From assembly GCF_022869805.1 (NCBI RefSeq), contig NZ_CP094974.1, positions 4,960,001 through 5,024,000 of the forward strand: a stretch of 64,000 nucleotides of DNA, read 5' to 3'. This DNA is from Halosolutus halophilus (GTDB lineage: Archaea > Halobacteriota > Halobacteria > Halobacteriales > Natrialbaceae). The number at the start of each line of letters is the position of its first letter. Within the stretch, counting starts at the first letter, position 1. The position numbers and the translations under genes are program-made. Below the pieces are notes generated by a model, which had not been told where the DNA came from, did not search any database, and worked only from the letters and a program-made list of their open reading frames with translations. Below are positions 1 to 8,014 of the stretch, piece by piece.

Positions 1-496
1 CGGCGTCGATCACGCGACCCGAGAGCGCGAACTCGAGGGCGTCTCCCTCGCCGACCACCCGCGGCAGGCGGACGGTGCCGCCCCACGCGCCGAACAGGCC
101 GAACGTGACGCCGGGTTCGCCGTACGTCGAATCCGGCGTCCCGACGCGTACGTCGCAGGCGAGCGCCAGTTCGAGGCCGCCACCCCGGGCGGGGCCGTCG
201 ATCCCCGCCACGACAATCGCCGGCGAGTCCTCGATCGTCCGGGCGACGCGCTGTCCCAGTCGGGCGAACTCCGCGGCCCGGTCGCGATCGCCGTCGAGAT
301 CACCCACGACCTCGAGGTCGGCACCGGCACAGAAGGCCGGGCCGCGCCCCTGGAGGTAGATCACCGCTTCGTCGGCGTCGGCGATCGCCGCCTCGAGACC
401 CTCCAGTCCCGCGACGGTCAGCGCGTTCCGCGCGTCCGGGCGGTCGAGCGTCACGGTCCGGATCGATCGCCGATCCTCAGTATCGATCGTTATCAT
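1..496 (-). CDS. Enoyl-CoA hydratase/isomerase family protein (C-terminus cut by window edge)
   Basis: Crotonase-fold enzyme that hydrates or isomerises acyl-CoA thioesters in fatty-acid or amino-acid breakdown. Reading from the ATG at 494-496, the protein has the typical N-terminal strand pattern (VTLDRPDARNAL), the first oxyanion-hole segment (AFCAGADLEVV, near residue 50) and the second one (GIDGPARGGGLELALACDVR, near residues 98-117). The frame is still open at base 1, so only about 165 residues are visible and the C-terminal half lies outside. The glycine-rich GGGLELAL segment is the crotonase signature. Exact substrate cannot be told. Confidence 0.9.
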   Translation of the reverse strand, partial: MITIDTEDRRSIRTVTLDRPDARNALTVAGLEGLEAAIADADEAVIYLQGRGPAFCAGADLEVVGDLDGDRDRAAEFARLGQRVARTIEDSPAIVVAGIDGPARGGGLELALACDVRVGTPDSTYGEPGVTFGLFGAWGGTVRLPRVVGEGDALEFALSGRVIDA

Positions 497-557
497 ACCC
501 GGTCCCTCTCTGGCACTTTCCAAAGGTCTTTGCGTCCTCCGTCGTAACCCCCCGGTA

Positions 558-1397
558 ATGGACCAGGCCGACAGCTGTCGGCGTGCCGCCGCCGAGGCCG
601 TCGCGGACGTCGAACCGCCCCGGCTGCACGATCGCATCGACGCAGTGCTCGACGGTGCGTCGATGCTTCCCGGGGTTCTCACCCTCGAAAGCGCCGCCGC
701 GGCCGCCCCGGAGACGACCGGTGGGCTCGATCCGACACTCGATCACGGACACGACGGGGCCGTCGAACCCGACGCGAGGACTGGCGGACCCGGCGACGAT
801 CCGACCGACTCCGGCGACGACCCGACAGCGGCAGTCGTCACCCACGCCGCCGGGGTCCAACTCATCTACGAAGGACTCCGGCTGACGCGATCGCTCTCTC
901 ACGACCCGCCGTGGACTGGCCTCGACGACGCGGCCGAGGACGGCGATCTGGCGATTCTCGCCGCCGACATCCTCGTCGCTCGCGGGTTCTACCTCCTCGC
1001 CCGGACCGACGCCGCCGGCAAGGCGGTCCGGACCGTCCAGGCGTTCGGCCGCGACCAGACGCGCCGCGACGCCGTCCCTCGCGACGAACCGAGACACGAC
1101 GAGGAGTTCGGCCACGACGGATCCACCGCCGACGCCGACGCCGCCAGCCCCGTCGATTCCGCGTCGATCGACGCCAACCTCGAACGCGACGTCCTCGAAC
1201 TCGCCGTCCTCGCCGGGGCGGCCGCCATCGGCGAGACGCCCTCGCCACGACTGCTCGGGATCGCTGACCAACTCGCCGACACCGTCGGCACCTCCCTCCC
1301 ACCCGCTGGGGAGTGTCTGACCCGCTTCGAGACGTCCCCCGACCGATCGCTCGACGATCCGACGACCGATCGGGCGACGTCGGCGACCGATCCTTGA
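558..1397 (+). CDS. Conserved haloarchaeal hypothetical protein (DUF7114-like)
   Basis: A 279-residue soluble acidic protein. It resembles haloarchaeal proteins I know as DUF7114, which look distantly like polyprenyl synthetases. The segment around residues 135-160 (ILAADILVARGFYLLART) recalls the helix near the first aspartate region of prenyl synthases, but no DDxxD motif is present. An Asp/Gly-rich low-complexity insert lies at about residues 65-95. It starts 61 bases from the divergent hydratase gene. Function unknown; an inactive isoprenoid-synthase fold is only a guess. Confidence 0.65.
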   Translation: MDQADSCRRAAAEAVADVEPPRLHDRIDAVLDGASMLPGVLTLESAAAAAPETTGGLDPTLDHGHDGAVEPDARTGGPGDDPTDSGDDPTAAVVTHAAGVQLIYEGLRLTRSLSHDPPWTGLDDAAEDGDLAILAADILVARGFYLLARTDAAGKAVRTVQAFGRDQTRRDAVPRDEPRHDEEFGHDGSTADADAASPVDSASIDANLERDVLELAVLAGAAAIGETPSPRLLGIADQLADTVGTSLPPAGECLTRFETSPDRSLDDPTTDRATSATDP

Positions 1398-1438
1398 CGG
1401 GGTGGAATCGCCTGACACGGCACCCGTAGATGGAAAGC

Positions 1439-1446
1439 AATATAAC
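1439..1446 (+). promoter_or_regulatory. TATA-like box of the tRNA-Thr gene
   Basis: The A/T-only stretch AATATAAC is centred about 32 bases before the first base of the tRNA, in otherwise GC-rich DNA. This matches the spacing of archaeal TATA boxes when a short leader is allowed. Confidence 0.5.
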
Positions 1447-1474
1447 CCGTGGCACCACTCCATCTGAATGTAGC

Positions 1475-1546
1475 GCCTGGGTAGCTTAGCGGTAAAGCGC
1501 GTCCTTGGTAAGGACGAGAGCCCGGGTTCAAATCCCGGCCTAGGCT
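1475..1546 (+). tRNA. tRNA-Thr (anticodon GGU)
   Basis: A complete 72-base cloverleaf without encoded CCA. The acceptor strands GCCTGGG and CCTAGGC pair over seven positions with one G-U. The D arm contains AGCTTAGCGGTAAAGC. The anticodon stem CGTCC/GGACG encloses the loop TTGGTAA, giving anticodon GGT, which reads ACC threonine codons. The T arm is CCCGG-GTTCAAAT-CCCGG and the discriminator base is T. A T-rich tract follows at 1553-1560 and may end transcription. No intron is seen. Confidence 0.95.
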
Positions 1547-1691
1547 TGAATCGTTTTGTTGACAACCCCATGAGCGAGCCTCCGCTGTGGAGTCTCCAAG
1601 TGACGATTTCGACGGCCTCTGTCACCAATATCGTGTGAGCGGTTCATCGGCTATCCGGAGATGAACTGTCTGACCGACTCTGGCAGCGAGA

Positions 1692-2492
1692 TCAGTCGGT
1701 TGCGCGCGACGAATCACGTTGTAGCACCTCGGGATCTTCGACGAGTTCCTTCAGCCGTTGAACGAACCGAGTTGCGGGTGCGCCGTCAACGATGTCGTGA
1801 TCGAACGTCGCCGTGATGGAAAGGTACTCGCGGGGTTCGATCTCGCCGTCGACGACCCCCGGCTTCTGGCCGGTTCCGCCGACCGTGAGTTGAAGCGTGT
1901 AGTTCGTCGGAGTAATTCCCCACCCGCCGCCGGTACCAAACATTCCGACGGACGTCACAGCGACTGTGCCTGCGATACGTTTCCAGCGTCGAGGAAACCA
2001 CTGTGGGAGCCGAAAGAACAGCCGCCGTACAGGTCCGGGAAGGCGGACGGCCAGGGAGGCCAACCCCGGCCGTTGTCGTTCGTCCGGGTCCCGCTGGGCC
2101 GTCCGGATCTCGTCGTGAATCGACCGAAGTGTCCGCCGATTCGCCGCTCTGATGACGTGCGGAACGCCGATCCGTTTCCCGTCGATTTCGACCTCGATGA
2201 TGACCATCACGTCGACGTCATCGAACTGGACGATCCGCCCCCGCCAGTCACGGTATGCGTTGATGTGGGGATGATCTTCGAGGGCTCGGGCCAGAGCAAA
2301 CACGAGAAAGGCGGTGAACGAGAGTTCCGCTCCTGTCCGCTCTTCTCGCTCGTCAATGCGCCGTCGGGCCTCGGTTACGTCGAACTCGACGAGTCCGTGA
2401 ACGACGCTTCGTCGGCTGGCCATGCGCAGTGCGTCAACGGTCCCTCGCCGCTGTATCGGGAACGGTTCGATCGTGTCACGCTGGTCGGTCAT
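1692..2492 (-). CDS. Stand-alone 2-oxoacid dehydrogenase E2-type acyltransferase domain protein
   Basis: A 266-residue protein consisting only of the catalytic domain of E2 acyltransferases (chloramphenicol-acetyltransferase fold). The C-terminal active-site motif is present as DHDIVDGAPA, with His and Asp in the usual H-x3-D-G arrangement. There is no lipoyl domain and no E1-binding domain, and no dehydrogenase genes are nearby, so it is not a normal E2 subunit. The ATG at 2490-2492 is preferred over an upstream in-frame ATG at 2645 because family members begin near this point. Such orphan E2-like proteins occur in haloarchaea and mycobacteria; their substrates are unknown. Confidence 0.75.
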   Translation of the reverse strand: MTDQRDTIEPFPIQRRGTVDALRMASRRSVVHGLVEFDVTEARRRIDEREERTGAELSFTAFLVFALARALEDHPHINAYRDWRGRIVQFDDVDVMVIIEVEIDGKRIGVPHVIRAANRRTLRSIHDEIRTAQRDPDERQRPGLASLAVRLPGPVRRLFFRLPQWFPRRWKRIAGTVAVTSVGMFGTGGGWGITPTNYTLQLTVGGTGQKPGVVDGEIEPREYLSITATFDHDIVDGAPATRFVQRLKELVEDPEVLQRDSSRATD

Positions 2493-2930
2493 GTGTAGTA
2501 CTGGCCGACGAAACGCATAGATCTTGGTCCAACTCGGAAAACGCTCGTTCGCCTCGAAATCAAATCGCGTGCGGTATCGAACCCGAACCGACTCCGCGAT
2601 CGCCTGATCCGACTCGGACACTGGAGTACCGGGAGACCCTCGCACTGTTCCCCAATCCGGTAGATCAAATCACGCACCCAAACCGACGAGCTATTCCATC
2701 CGTACCGAACGCGTGTCACCGAATCAGATCAGTCCGTTCGTCGAGCGGGTCGGAATCCCCTCTGACAGAGGCGTAGACCCGAGTGTAACTCTACCCCGTA
2801 CGCGACCCGAAAGTCCTCTCACTATCTGAAACCCAATTCTCTCGGCCGAACGCTGTCCGATAGATGAGGTCAACGACCGTCACGTCGTACGATTTCGCAT
2901 GGCACAACAGTCGATCGACGACGACCAGAT
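2493..2930. other. Intergenic stretch without a recognisable gene
   Basis: About 440 bases with short open frames on both strands, none with protein-like composition. The last part (2880-2930) may be the worn upstream portion of the oxidase fragment that follows. I see no RNA gene or clear hairpin. Confidence 0.4.
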
Positions 2931-3098
2931 ACGTTCCTCGAAGAGGGTGACGACGTGATGTGGACCACGTTCGGGCCGACGTGCGAGCGATTGGTTGCGC
3001 TGAAGGACGAGTACGACCCGACGAATCCCTTCGGCCTCGATCAGAACACCGCACCGTCTGGAAGCGTTCGGACAGACGGTGGAGTGAACCATGAGTGA
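2931..3098 (+). pseudogene. C-terminal remnant of a BBE-type FAD-linked oxidase
   Basis: The frame reads TFLEEGDDVMWTTFGPTCERL and then LKDEYDPTNPFGLDQNT. The second motif is the highly conserved C-terminus of berberine-bridge-enzyme-like FAD oxidases (K-x2-YDP-x-N-x-F with a closing x-NQN). Nothing upstream in this frame encodes the FAD-binding part of about 400 residues, so this is a 5'-deleted remnant. It ends by overlapping the start of the next gene by eight bases. What is seen is only the tail; the loss event is inferred. Confidence 0.75.
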
Positions 3099-3336
3099 TC
3101 ACGACGGTGAACCCGGGGCAATCTCGCGGCGATCGTCGGTATTCGACCCCGTACTCGTGTGCCTGCTGGTGGTGCCGCTGGCCGTCCTGCTGATCGCGCC
3201 GGCACTCGGCGGGTCCGAACGGGCCGCTGTCACGATTGGACTCGTCTTGACGGAAGCGCTGGTGCTCTACGTCGGATACGGGGCGTTGATGCAGATCACT
3301 GGCCCGGTCGTCCGTGAGATGCTCGCGAGTCTCTGA
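3091..3336 (+). CDS. Small two-helix membrane protein next to TauE permease (DUF7512-like)
   Basis: An 81-residue protein with two hydrophobic helices, at about residues 20-41 and 46-66. The second segment (VLTEALVLYVGYGALMQITG) resembles short haloarchaeal proteins encoded beside sulfite-exporter-type permeases. It ends two bases before the TauE/SafE gene start, so the two are probably cotranscribed and may act together. Function unknown. Confidence 0.7.
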   Translation: MSDHDGEPGAISRRSSVFDPVLVCLLVVPLAVLLIAPALGGSERAAVTIGLVLTEALVLYVGYGALMQITGPVVREMLASL

Positions 3337-3338
3337 CC

Positions 3339-4325
3339 ATGGAAATCTTCGGCCTCGGTATCGTATCGATCGCGCTCTTCGCCGGATTCGGTCTGCTAAT
3401 CGGCGTGCTTTTCGGTTTCTTCGGGATGGGCGGGTCGTTTCTCGTGACGCCGGCGCTGCTCGTGGTAGGCTATCCGGTACCGGTGGCCGTCGGGAGCGGG
3501 CTCGCCTTTGTATTCGGTACTAGCGTCATCGGTGCGCTCGGACACCGCGCCCACGGTCAGATCGACTACAAACTGGCGACGTTGATGCTACTCGGAATGA
3601 CGATCGGTGTGGAGGTCGGTATGCGAGTCGTCTTCCTCCTCGAGAAGATCGGATCGGTTGATCTTGTGATCAGCGTCGCCTACGTCGGCCTGCTAGCACT
3701 CGTCGGGACGTTCACGTTGAGTGATGCACGCGGTGACCGTGATAGGTCTGATCGGTTCCACTTCGCCACCCTGGTGCAGGCGATTCGGCTTCCGCCGACG
3801 GTCACGCTGACTGGAGATCTCGTCGTCTCATCGTGGCTCGTCCTCGCCGTCGGAGGTATGATCGGAATCCTTTCCGGAGTCCTCGGCGTCGGGGGCGGAT
3901 TCTTCCTGCTGCCGGCGATGGTGTACGGATTTGGCGTTCCTGCCACGGTCGCGGTCGGGACCGACATTCTGCAGATCACCGTCTCCAGTGCATACGGTAC
4001 GTTCGTCTACGCGGACGCTAACGCGGTTGCGCTCCCGGCCGTCGGATCGCTGCTCGCTGGTAGCGCTCTCGGCGCTCGTATCGGAGTCGGCGCGACGAAG
4101 CACGTCGGCGAGGACGACGTCAAGGGCTACTTCGCGGCGACGTTATTCGCTGGTAGCCTTTCGATCGCCGCGAAGGAACTCAGCGATCACCTCGTCATCG
4201 AGGTGCTCGACACGGTCAGTATCGCGCTTATCTTCGGCGCACCCGTACTCGTCAGTGCTGTTATCGTGTTCACCGCTGTTTGTAGCCTCCAGAAAGAGAT
4301 AACGCACGGCACGAGCTCACCGTGA
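3339..4325 (+). CDS. TauE/SafE (DUF81) family anion permease
   Basis: A 328-residue polytopic membrane protein with about eight to nine predicted helices, arranged as two related halves. Each half starts with a glycine-rich helix: GFGLLIGVLFGFFGMGG near residue 17 and GGMIGILSGVLGVGGGF near residue 172, the hallmark of the family. Members export sulfite, sulfoacetate or other small organic anions, or move thiosulfate. A hydrophilic loop at about residues 125-155 separates the halves. The tight spacing to the small upstream membrane protein suggests an operon. Substrate not determinable. Confidence 0.9.
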   Translation: MEIFGLGIVSIALFAGFGLLIGVLFGFFGMGGSFLVTPALLVVGYPVPVAVGSGLAFVFGTSVIGALGHRAHGQIDYKLATLMLLGMTIGVEVGMRVVFLLEKIGSVDLVISVAYVGLLALVGTFTLSDARGDRDRSDRFHFATLVQAIRLPPTVTLTGDLVVSSWLVLAVGGMIGILSGVLGVGGGFFLLPAMVYGFGVPATVAVGTDILQITVSSAYGTFVYADANAVALPAVGSLLAGSALGARIGVGATKHVGEDDVKGYFAATLFAGSLSIAAKELSDHLVIEVLDTVSIALIFGAPVLVSAVIVFTAVCSLQKEITHGTSSP

Positions 4326-4765
4326 CAACCAGGGACAGGGAGCCCGCACGTTCCTGCGAGTAGTCCCGTGCCAGAATCGATCAGTATCTAGTCTCAGCGT
4401 TCCGGGGGGTTGTGATACTCTACTCACGAGATCGACCGTAAATTCCGGTTTCGGTCCCATTATTTTGCCGATACCCGCGTGAACTAGCTTCCGCTACGGT
4501 GGCGCTGCGTGTCGGCCCCGACAGGGTCCGGCTACGGTGGTGAGCGAAAATCTGCCATCCGATCACGAGAATCGTTCGGTCCAGCACCGATCGCGGACGC
4601 TGGCGACCGCACGGTAGCTCTCGGGGAGACCACGCGCGCGGCGAAAGCGCTCGCGATCCGTTCCCTTCGACGCCATCCTGGAATCGCACGCGTGTCACTT
4701 ACGTCCGACCCCAATCGTTTAGCGTCGCCCCGTAGTCGCACCGAAGAAGCGGGATCCCAGACGAC
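4326..4765. other. 440-base intergenic region with no supported gene
   Basis: Codon composition is not gene-like in any frame and the short frames present have no family resemblance. An A/T run (ATTATTTTGCC near 4460) is the most promoter-like element, but it is far from either neighbour. This may be decayed coding DNA, as in other parts of 2.5-8 kb. Confidence 0.4.
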
Positions 4766-5818
4766 ATGGAGCGGACGGTTATCCTCGGCTGTGGCGACGC
4801 GGGATTGATCGCGACGGCGTATTTAGCGCGGGATACGGAGACCGACGTGGTCGTTATCTCCGAGCGTGAGTACCACGTCTTCTCGTTTCTCCTCTACCGC
4901 GTGATAGCGGGCCGAACGTTCGACAGCGCGTGCCTCGACCTTCGACGCACGTTCCGAGGTACGGACGTCACCTTCGTTCAGGGGCTCGTCGAGACGCTGG
5001 ACCTGGCCGAGAATCGAATCCACCTTCGAAGCGGGTCACTGCATTTCGATACGCTCCTGATCACGGTCGGCGGAGTGACGAAGTACACAATCGACGATCG
5101 AAGGCACGTCCTGGATATTCGGACTGATGCCCGAGACATACGAAGCGCAGTGGCGTCCCCCGACGTTCGCGACGTCGTCATCGTCGGCGGGGGCCCGGTC
5201 GGCGTCGAGACGGGTGCAACGCTCTCGACCGCTCTCGAGGACGTCGACGTAACGCTCGTCACGTCCGACCGTCGTCCGTTATCTGACTTTCCGCCGCGCG
5301 CGAGCGAACTCGTCGAGCGGGAGTTACGACGACGAGGGATCGACCTTCGAGTGAATACGCGGGTGAGCGACGTGACAGAGAATCGCGTCGTGCTGGGCGG
5401 GGACCGCGTCGTGCGGACCGATCTAACCGTCTGGGCGGGTGGCGTGCAACCGAATCCGGTAATCGAACCCTTCGATCTCCCGCAAAACGAGCGAGGCTTG
5501 CGCGTGGATCCCTATCTGCGCTGCGATGGTACCAGTGACGTGTACGCCGCCGGTGACGTCATCGAGTACCCGGGCAAGGCGAAAGACGGCTACTCCGCGG
5601 GGCTGGAAGCCAGAACTGCGGCGAAGAACGTCCGTCGAGGGATTCGAGGACGTCGATTGAAAGAACACGACGTTCGGTGGCATCCGAGAGTCGTGTCCCT
5701 CGGACGGAACACCGCACTCTTCACGATGAACGGGGTCGTTCACCGCGGGCGGTGTCCAGCACTTCTGCGAGCGGTCGCCGTCAGGGGCTATCCGTTCTAC
5801 TGGAAGTACCTGTATTGA
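4766..5818 (+). CDS. FAD-dependent pyridine nucleotide-disulphide oxidoreductase family protein (NDH-2/SQR-like)
   Basis: A 350-residue flavoprotein. The N-terminal dinucleotide-binding motif (VILGCGDAGL, residues 5-14) binds FAD. A second Rossmann motif near residue 137 (VVIVGGGPVGVETG) binds NAD(P)H. The late FAD motif is YAAGDV near residue 268. The layout and length match type-II NADH dehydrogenases and sulfide:quinone reductases. The redox-active cysteine pair of SQR is not evident, which favours NADH or another donor. Close to a halocyanin gene and a TauE permease, so a membrane-side electron-transfer role is plausible but inferred. Confidence 0.8.
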   Translation: MERTVILGCGDAGLIATAYLARDTETDVVVISEREYHVFSFLLYRVIAGRTFDSACLDLRRTFRGTDVTFVQGLVETLDLAENRIHLRSGSLHFDTLLITVGGVTKYTIDDRRHVLDIRTDARDIRSAVASPDVRDVVIVGGGPVGVETGATLSTALEDVDVTLVTSDRRPLSDFPPRASELVERELRRRGIDLRVNTRVSDVTENRVVLGGDRVVRTDLTVWAGGVQPNPVIEPFDLPQNERGLRVDPYLRCDGTSDVYAAGDVIEYPGKAKDGYSAGLEARTAAKNVRRGIRGRRLKEHDVRWHPRVVSLGRNTALFTMNGVVHRGRCPALLRAVAVRGYPFYWKYLY

Positions 5819-6198
5819 TGGGGAATCGGGCTGATACTATCGTTCCAGCCACCGGGCAGCACGTCCGTCAGCCGCCGGCGACTGCGGTCGTCAGTACCGA
5901 TCGGATGACGGAATGACCGCGAGACTTTCGATCGGGGACGTGGTTCGTCTCCACGATTGCGCTCGTCGGTGGACTACGGTTCGAGGTGCGTCTTCCAGCG
6001 CCTCGACGACGCCCGGATGCGAGCAGGATACCAGGCGTCAGCAGAGCGGGATCGGGGGTCACAACCACCGACCGATAACCGATTCTCTTCGGAGGGGTAC
6101 GGAATAGTCACCGCGGGAGCTCTCTTGCAGGCTTGCAGGAGACGTTATAGACCAGATAAGGAAGTCAGTACAGCCGTATCGCCATTTTAGCGACGACA
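5819..6198. other. 380-base intergenic region upstream of halocyanin
   Basis: No supported gene. The stretch ACGTTATAGACC (about 6142-6153) looks like a TATA element 45-50 bases before the halocyanin start. A small direct repeat TTGCAGGC/TTGCAGGA lies just upstream of it. The remaining sequence has short frames without protein-like composition. Confidence 0.4.
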
Positions 6199-6924
6199 AT
6201 GAACGACCTGTCATCTCGACGGACCGTACTCGGTATCGCCAGCGGCGCAATCGTGACCGGACTGGCCGGGTGTCTGACTGGCAGCGACCAGCAGGGAAGC
6301 GACGGTCGAGACGCGGATACTGACGACCACAGCGAGGATACCGGCCACAGCGACGCGGAGGATACGCACGACGATTCTCACGAAGAGGACGAGCAGAGCC
6401 ACGGAGGCCACGGTGAGGAACTCGCCGGACCCTCGGCAGCAGCCGAGGTACTGATGACCGCTACCGATTCGGGGGACCACTTCGACCCACACGTCGTCTG
6501 GGTCGAGAAAGGCGGGAGCGTTAGCTGGACCAACGAGAGCGGCAGTCACTCTACGACGGTCTATCACGCAGCAAATGACGACCCGCAACTCGCCCCCGAC
6601 GAGGCAGCAGCGTGGGACAGCGGCGTCCTGTCGGAACAGGGGGCGACCTTCGATCACACGTTCGAAACCGAGGGCGTGTACCACTATTACTGTGCCCCAC
6701 ACGAGACGGCCGGAATGATCGGCAGTGTCGTCGTCGGCCGCCCCGATCCACACGACCAGCGTGCGCTGGCGGAACCACCTTCCGACAGGTCTGCGACCGT
6801 CCGTGAAAAACTGACAGAATTGAACGACGTGGTGAGAGACGCACTCGGCGACGATCACGATGAAACCGACGATCACGATGAGACCGACGATCACGATGAG
6901 ACCGACGATCACGACGATCGCTGA
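6199..6924 (+). CDS. Halocyanin-type blue copper lipoprotein with His/Asp-rich extensions
   Basis: A 241-residue exported electron carrier. The N-terminus carries a Tat motif (SRRTVL, residues 6-11) followed by a lipobox (LAGC, Cys25), so it should be a Tat-exported, lipid-anchored protein. Residues 40-75 are an Asp/Glu/His-rich linker. The plastocyanin-like domain occupies about 82-180, with type-1 copper ligands His117 (SGSHST), Cys165, His168 and Met173 (YYCAPHETAGM). After the fold comes a charged tail ending in a repeated DHDETD motif. It probably passes electrons between membrane complexes; a ba3 oxidase is the natural acceptor in haloarchaea. Confidence 0.9.
   Translation: MNDLSSRRTVLGIASGAIVTGLAGCLTGSDQQGSDGRDADTDDHSEDTGHSDAEDTHDDSHEEDEQSHGGHGEELAGPSAAAEVLMTATDSGDHFDPHVVWVEKGGSVSWTNESGSHSTTVYHAANDDPQLAPDEAAAWDSGVLSEQGATFDHTFETEGVYHYYCAPHETAGMIGSVVVGRPDPHDQRALAEPPSDRSATVREKLTELNDVVRDALGDDHDETDDHDETDDHDETDDHDDR
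6850..6914 (+). repeat. 18-base in-frame tandem repeat in the halocyanin gene
   Basis: Three full units of GACGATCACGATGARACC at 6850, 6868 and 6886, plus a partial fourth unit. One base differs between unit 1 and units 2-3. Each unit encodes DDHDET, so changes in copy number would keep the reading frame and alter the length of a His/Asp-rich tail. Confidence 0.9.
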
Positions 6925-7036
6925 GTCCGGCCGCAAAATCAGTCGGTATCGGGCGAGCAACTGACTCGGTGTCACGATCGCTGCCGGTTCCGTGGCTCGC
7001 CCCCGATTTATTCTCGTGGCTGTGGTACGCCGTGTG

Positions 7037-7378
7037 ATGGTCAGTAACGAGGAGAACATCGCACGTCGCCGGGTACTGCGCGCTGGCGGAGTCGTGGCGC
7101 TGGGAGGGACCACGGGACGTCGGACCGGGAACGGAGTTGGATCGGCCTCCAGCCAGCGGTCATTTCAGGACGATGGTACCGGCCCACGGGAAGTGACTTA
7201 CGTCGCCTCGGAAGGGCAGATCGAGGTCGTATCAGGTGAACTCGGCGACACCTGGCTGTACGACGACCAGTTTCCCGGGCCAGAACTCCGCGTGAGCGAG
7301 GGCGGACGTCCCCGGGCCGACGCCCGTCACCGGTGGCGAACTGCGGCGGCGTCCTCGCCGCGATCGCACTCCTCGTGA
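7037..7378 (+). pseudogene. N-terminal fragment of a Tat-exported multicopper oxidase
   Basis: The frame from ATG 7037 begins with a Tat-like signal (ARRRVLRAGG). It then reads REVTYVASEGQIEVVSGEL and WLYDDQFPGPELRVSEGG, which matches the start of the first cupredoxin domain of multicopper oxidases (WxYNGQxPGPxIRVxxGD). Resemblance stops near base 7305, before any copper-ligand motif, and the frame then runs through non-homologous sequence to a stop at 7376-7378. An intact protein would need roughly 350-500 further residues, so this is a truncated gene. Confidence 0.75.
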
Positions 7379-7449
7379 CGGGCGTCGGTGCCGTCGTCCT
7401 GACGTGTTTCGGACTCGCGCAGTTCGAACCGGTGACGTTTCCGGAGTGA
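7333..7449 (+). pseudogene. C-terminal tail of an unidentified membrane protein
   Basis: Overlapping the multicopper-oxidase fragment in another frame is a 38-codon stretch with a single strong transmembrane helix (GGVLAAIALLVTGVGAVVLT) ending FEPVTFPE and a stop. It has no own start codon context and looks like the last helix of a lost membrane gene. The family is not recognised; the call rests on hydrophobicity and frame composition only. Confidence 0.4.
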
Positions 7450-7989
7450 GCGCTCGCCGAAGAGTTGCAATTCCTCCAGCAGGTCGGCGTCGGCGACGTG
7501 CTCGCGCCGTTCGACAGTTACCTCGTGCTCCGCGGGCTGAAAACCCTCCACATGCGGATGCGCCAGCACGAACGCAACGCCGTGGCCATCGCGGAGTTCC
7601 TCGAGGGCCACGAGCGCGTTTCGGACGTCTACTACCCCGGTCTCGAGGGTCATCCACAGCACGACCTCGCCTGCGAGCGGATGGACGGCTTCGGTGGCAT
7701 TCTCTCGTTCGAACTCGAGGGCGATATCGACGACGCCGCGGCGTTCCTGGAGGCGCTCGAGGAGTTCACCCTCGCGGTGTCGGTCGGCGGCGTCGAGAGC
7801 CTGATCGAACTCCCGGCAGGGATGACCCACGAACCGCTTCCGAAGGGGGAACGCGAGGAGTTGGGGATCACCGACACGCTCGTTCGAGTCTCCGCCGGGG
7901 TGGAGGGGACCGCCGATCTGCTCGCCGACCTCGAGCGCGGGTTCGACGCGATCGAGCAGCGCTCGGCGGCAGTCGCGGACGACGATTGA
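7450..7989 (+). pseudogene. 5'-truncated cystathionine gamma-synthase/lyase (Cys/Met metabolism PLP enzyme)
   Basis: From the base after the preceding stop, a 179-codon frame reads ALAEELQFLQQ, YLVLRGLKTLHMRMRQHERN, VYYPGLEGHPQHDLA and LPAGMTHEPLP. This is the C-terminal half of the trans-sulfuration enzyme family. The N-terminal half, including the PLP-binding lysine (SxTKY motif), is missing, so it cannot be a functional aminotransferase-fold enzyme. The first in-frame start-like codon is TTG 7465. Good codon composition suggests recent truncation. Confidence 0.85.
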
Positions 7990-8014
7990 GCCGACGGCAC
8001 CGTCGGCGGGTCGA

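Noticed and set aside
1475-1546. Integration site of a mobile island at tRNA-Thr
   Set aside because: The adjacent 1.7-8 kb stretch is patchy, but I found no second copy of the tRNA 3' end and no integrase gene, so an att site is not supported.
477-1628. Long leftward frame across the hypothetical gene and tRNA
   Set aside because: It passes through the tRNA-Thr gene in reverse and shadows the rightward gene at 558-1397, whose codon use is better.
4420-4740. Small open frames in the gap after TauE
   Set aside because: Overlapping on both strands with no preferred codon bias, promoter or family resemblance.
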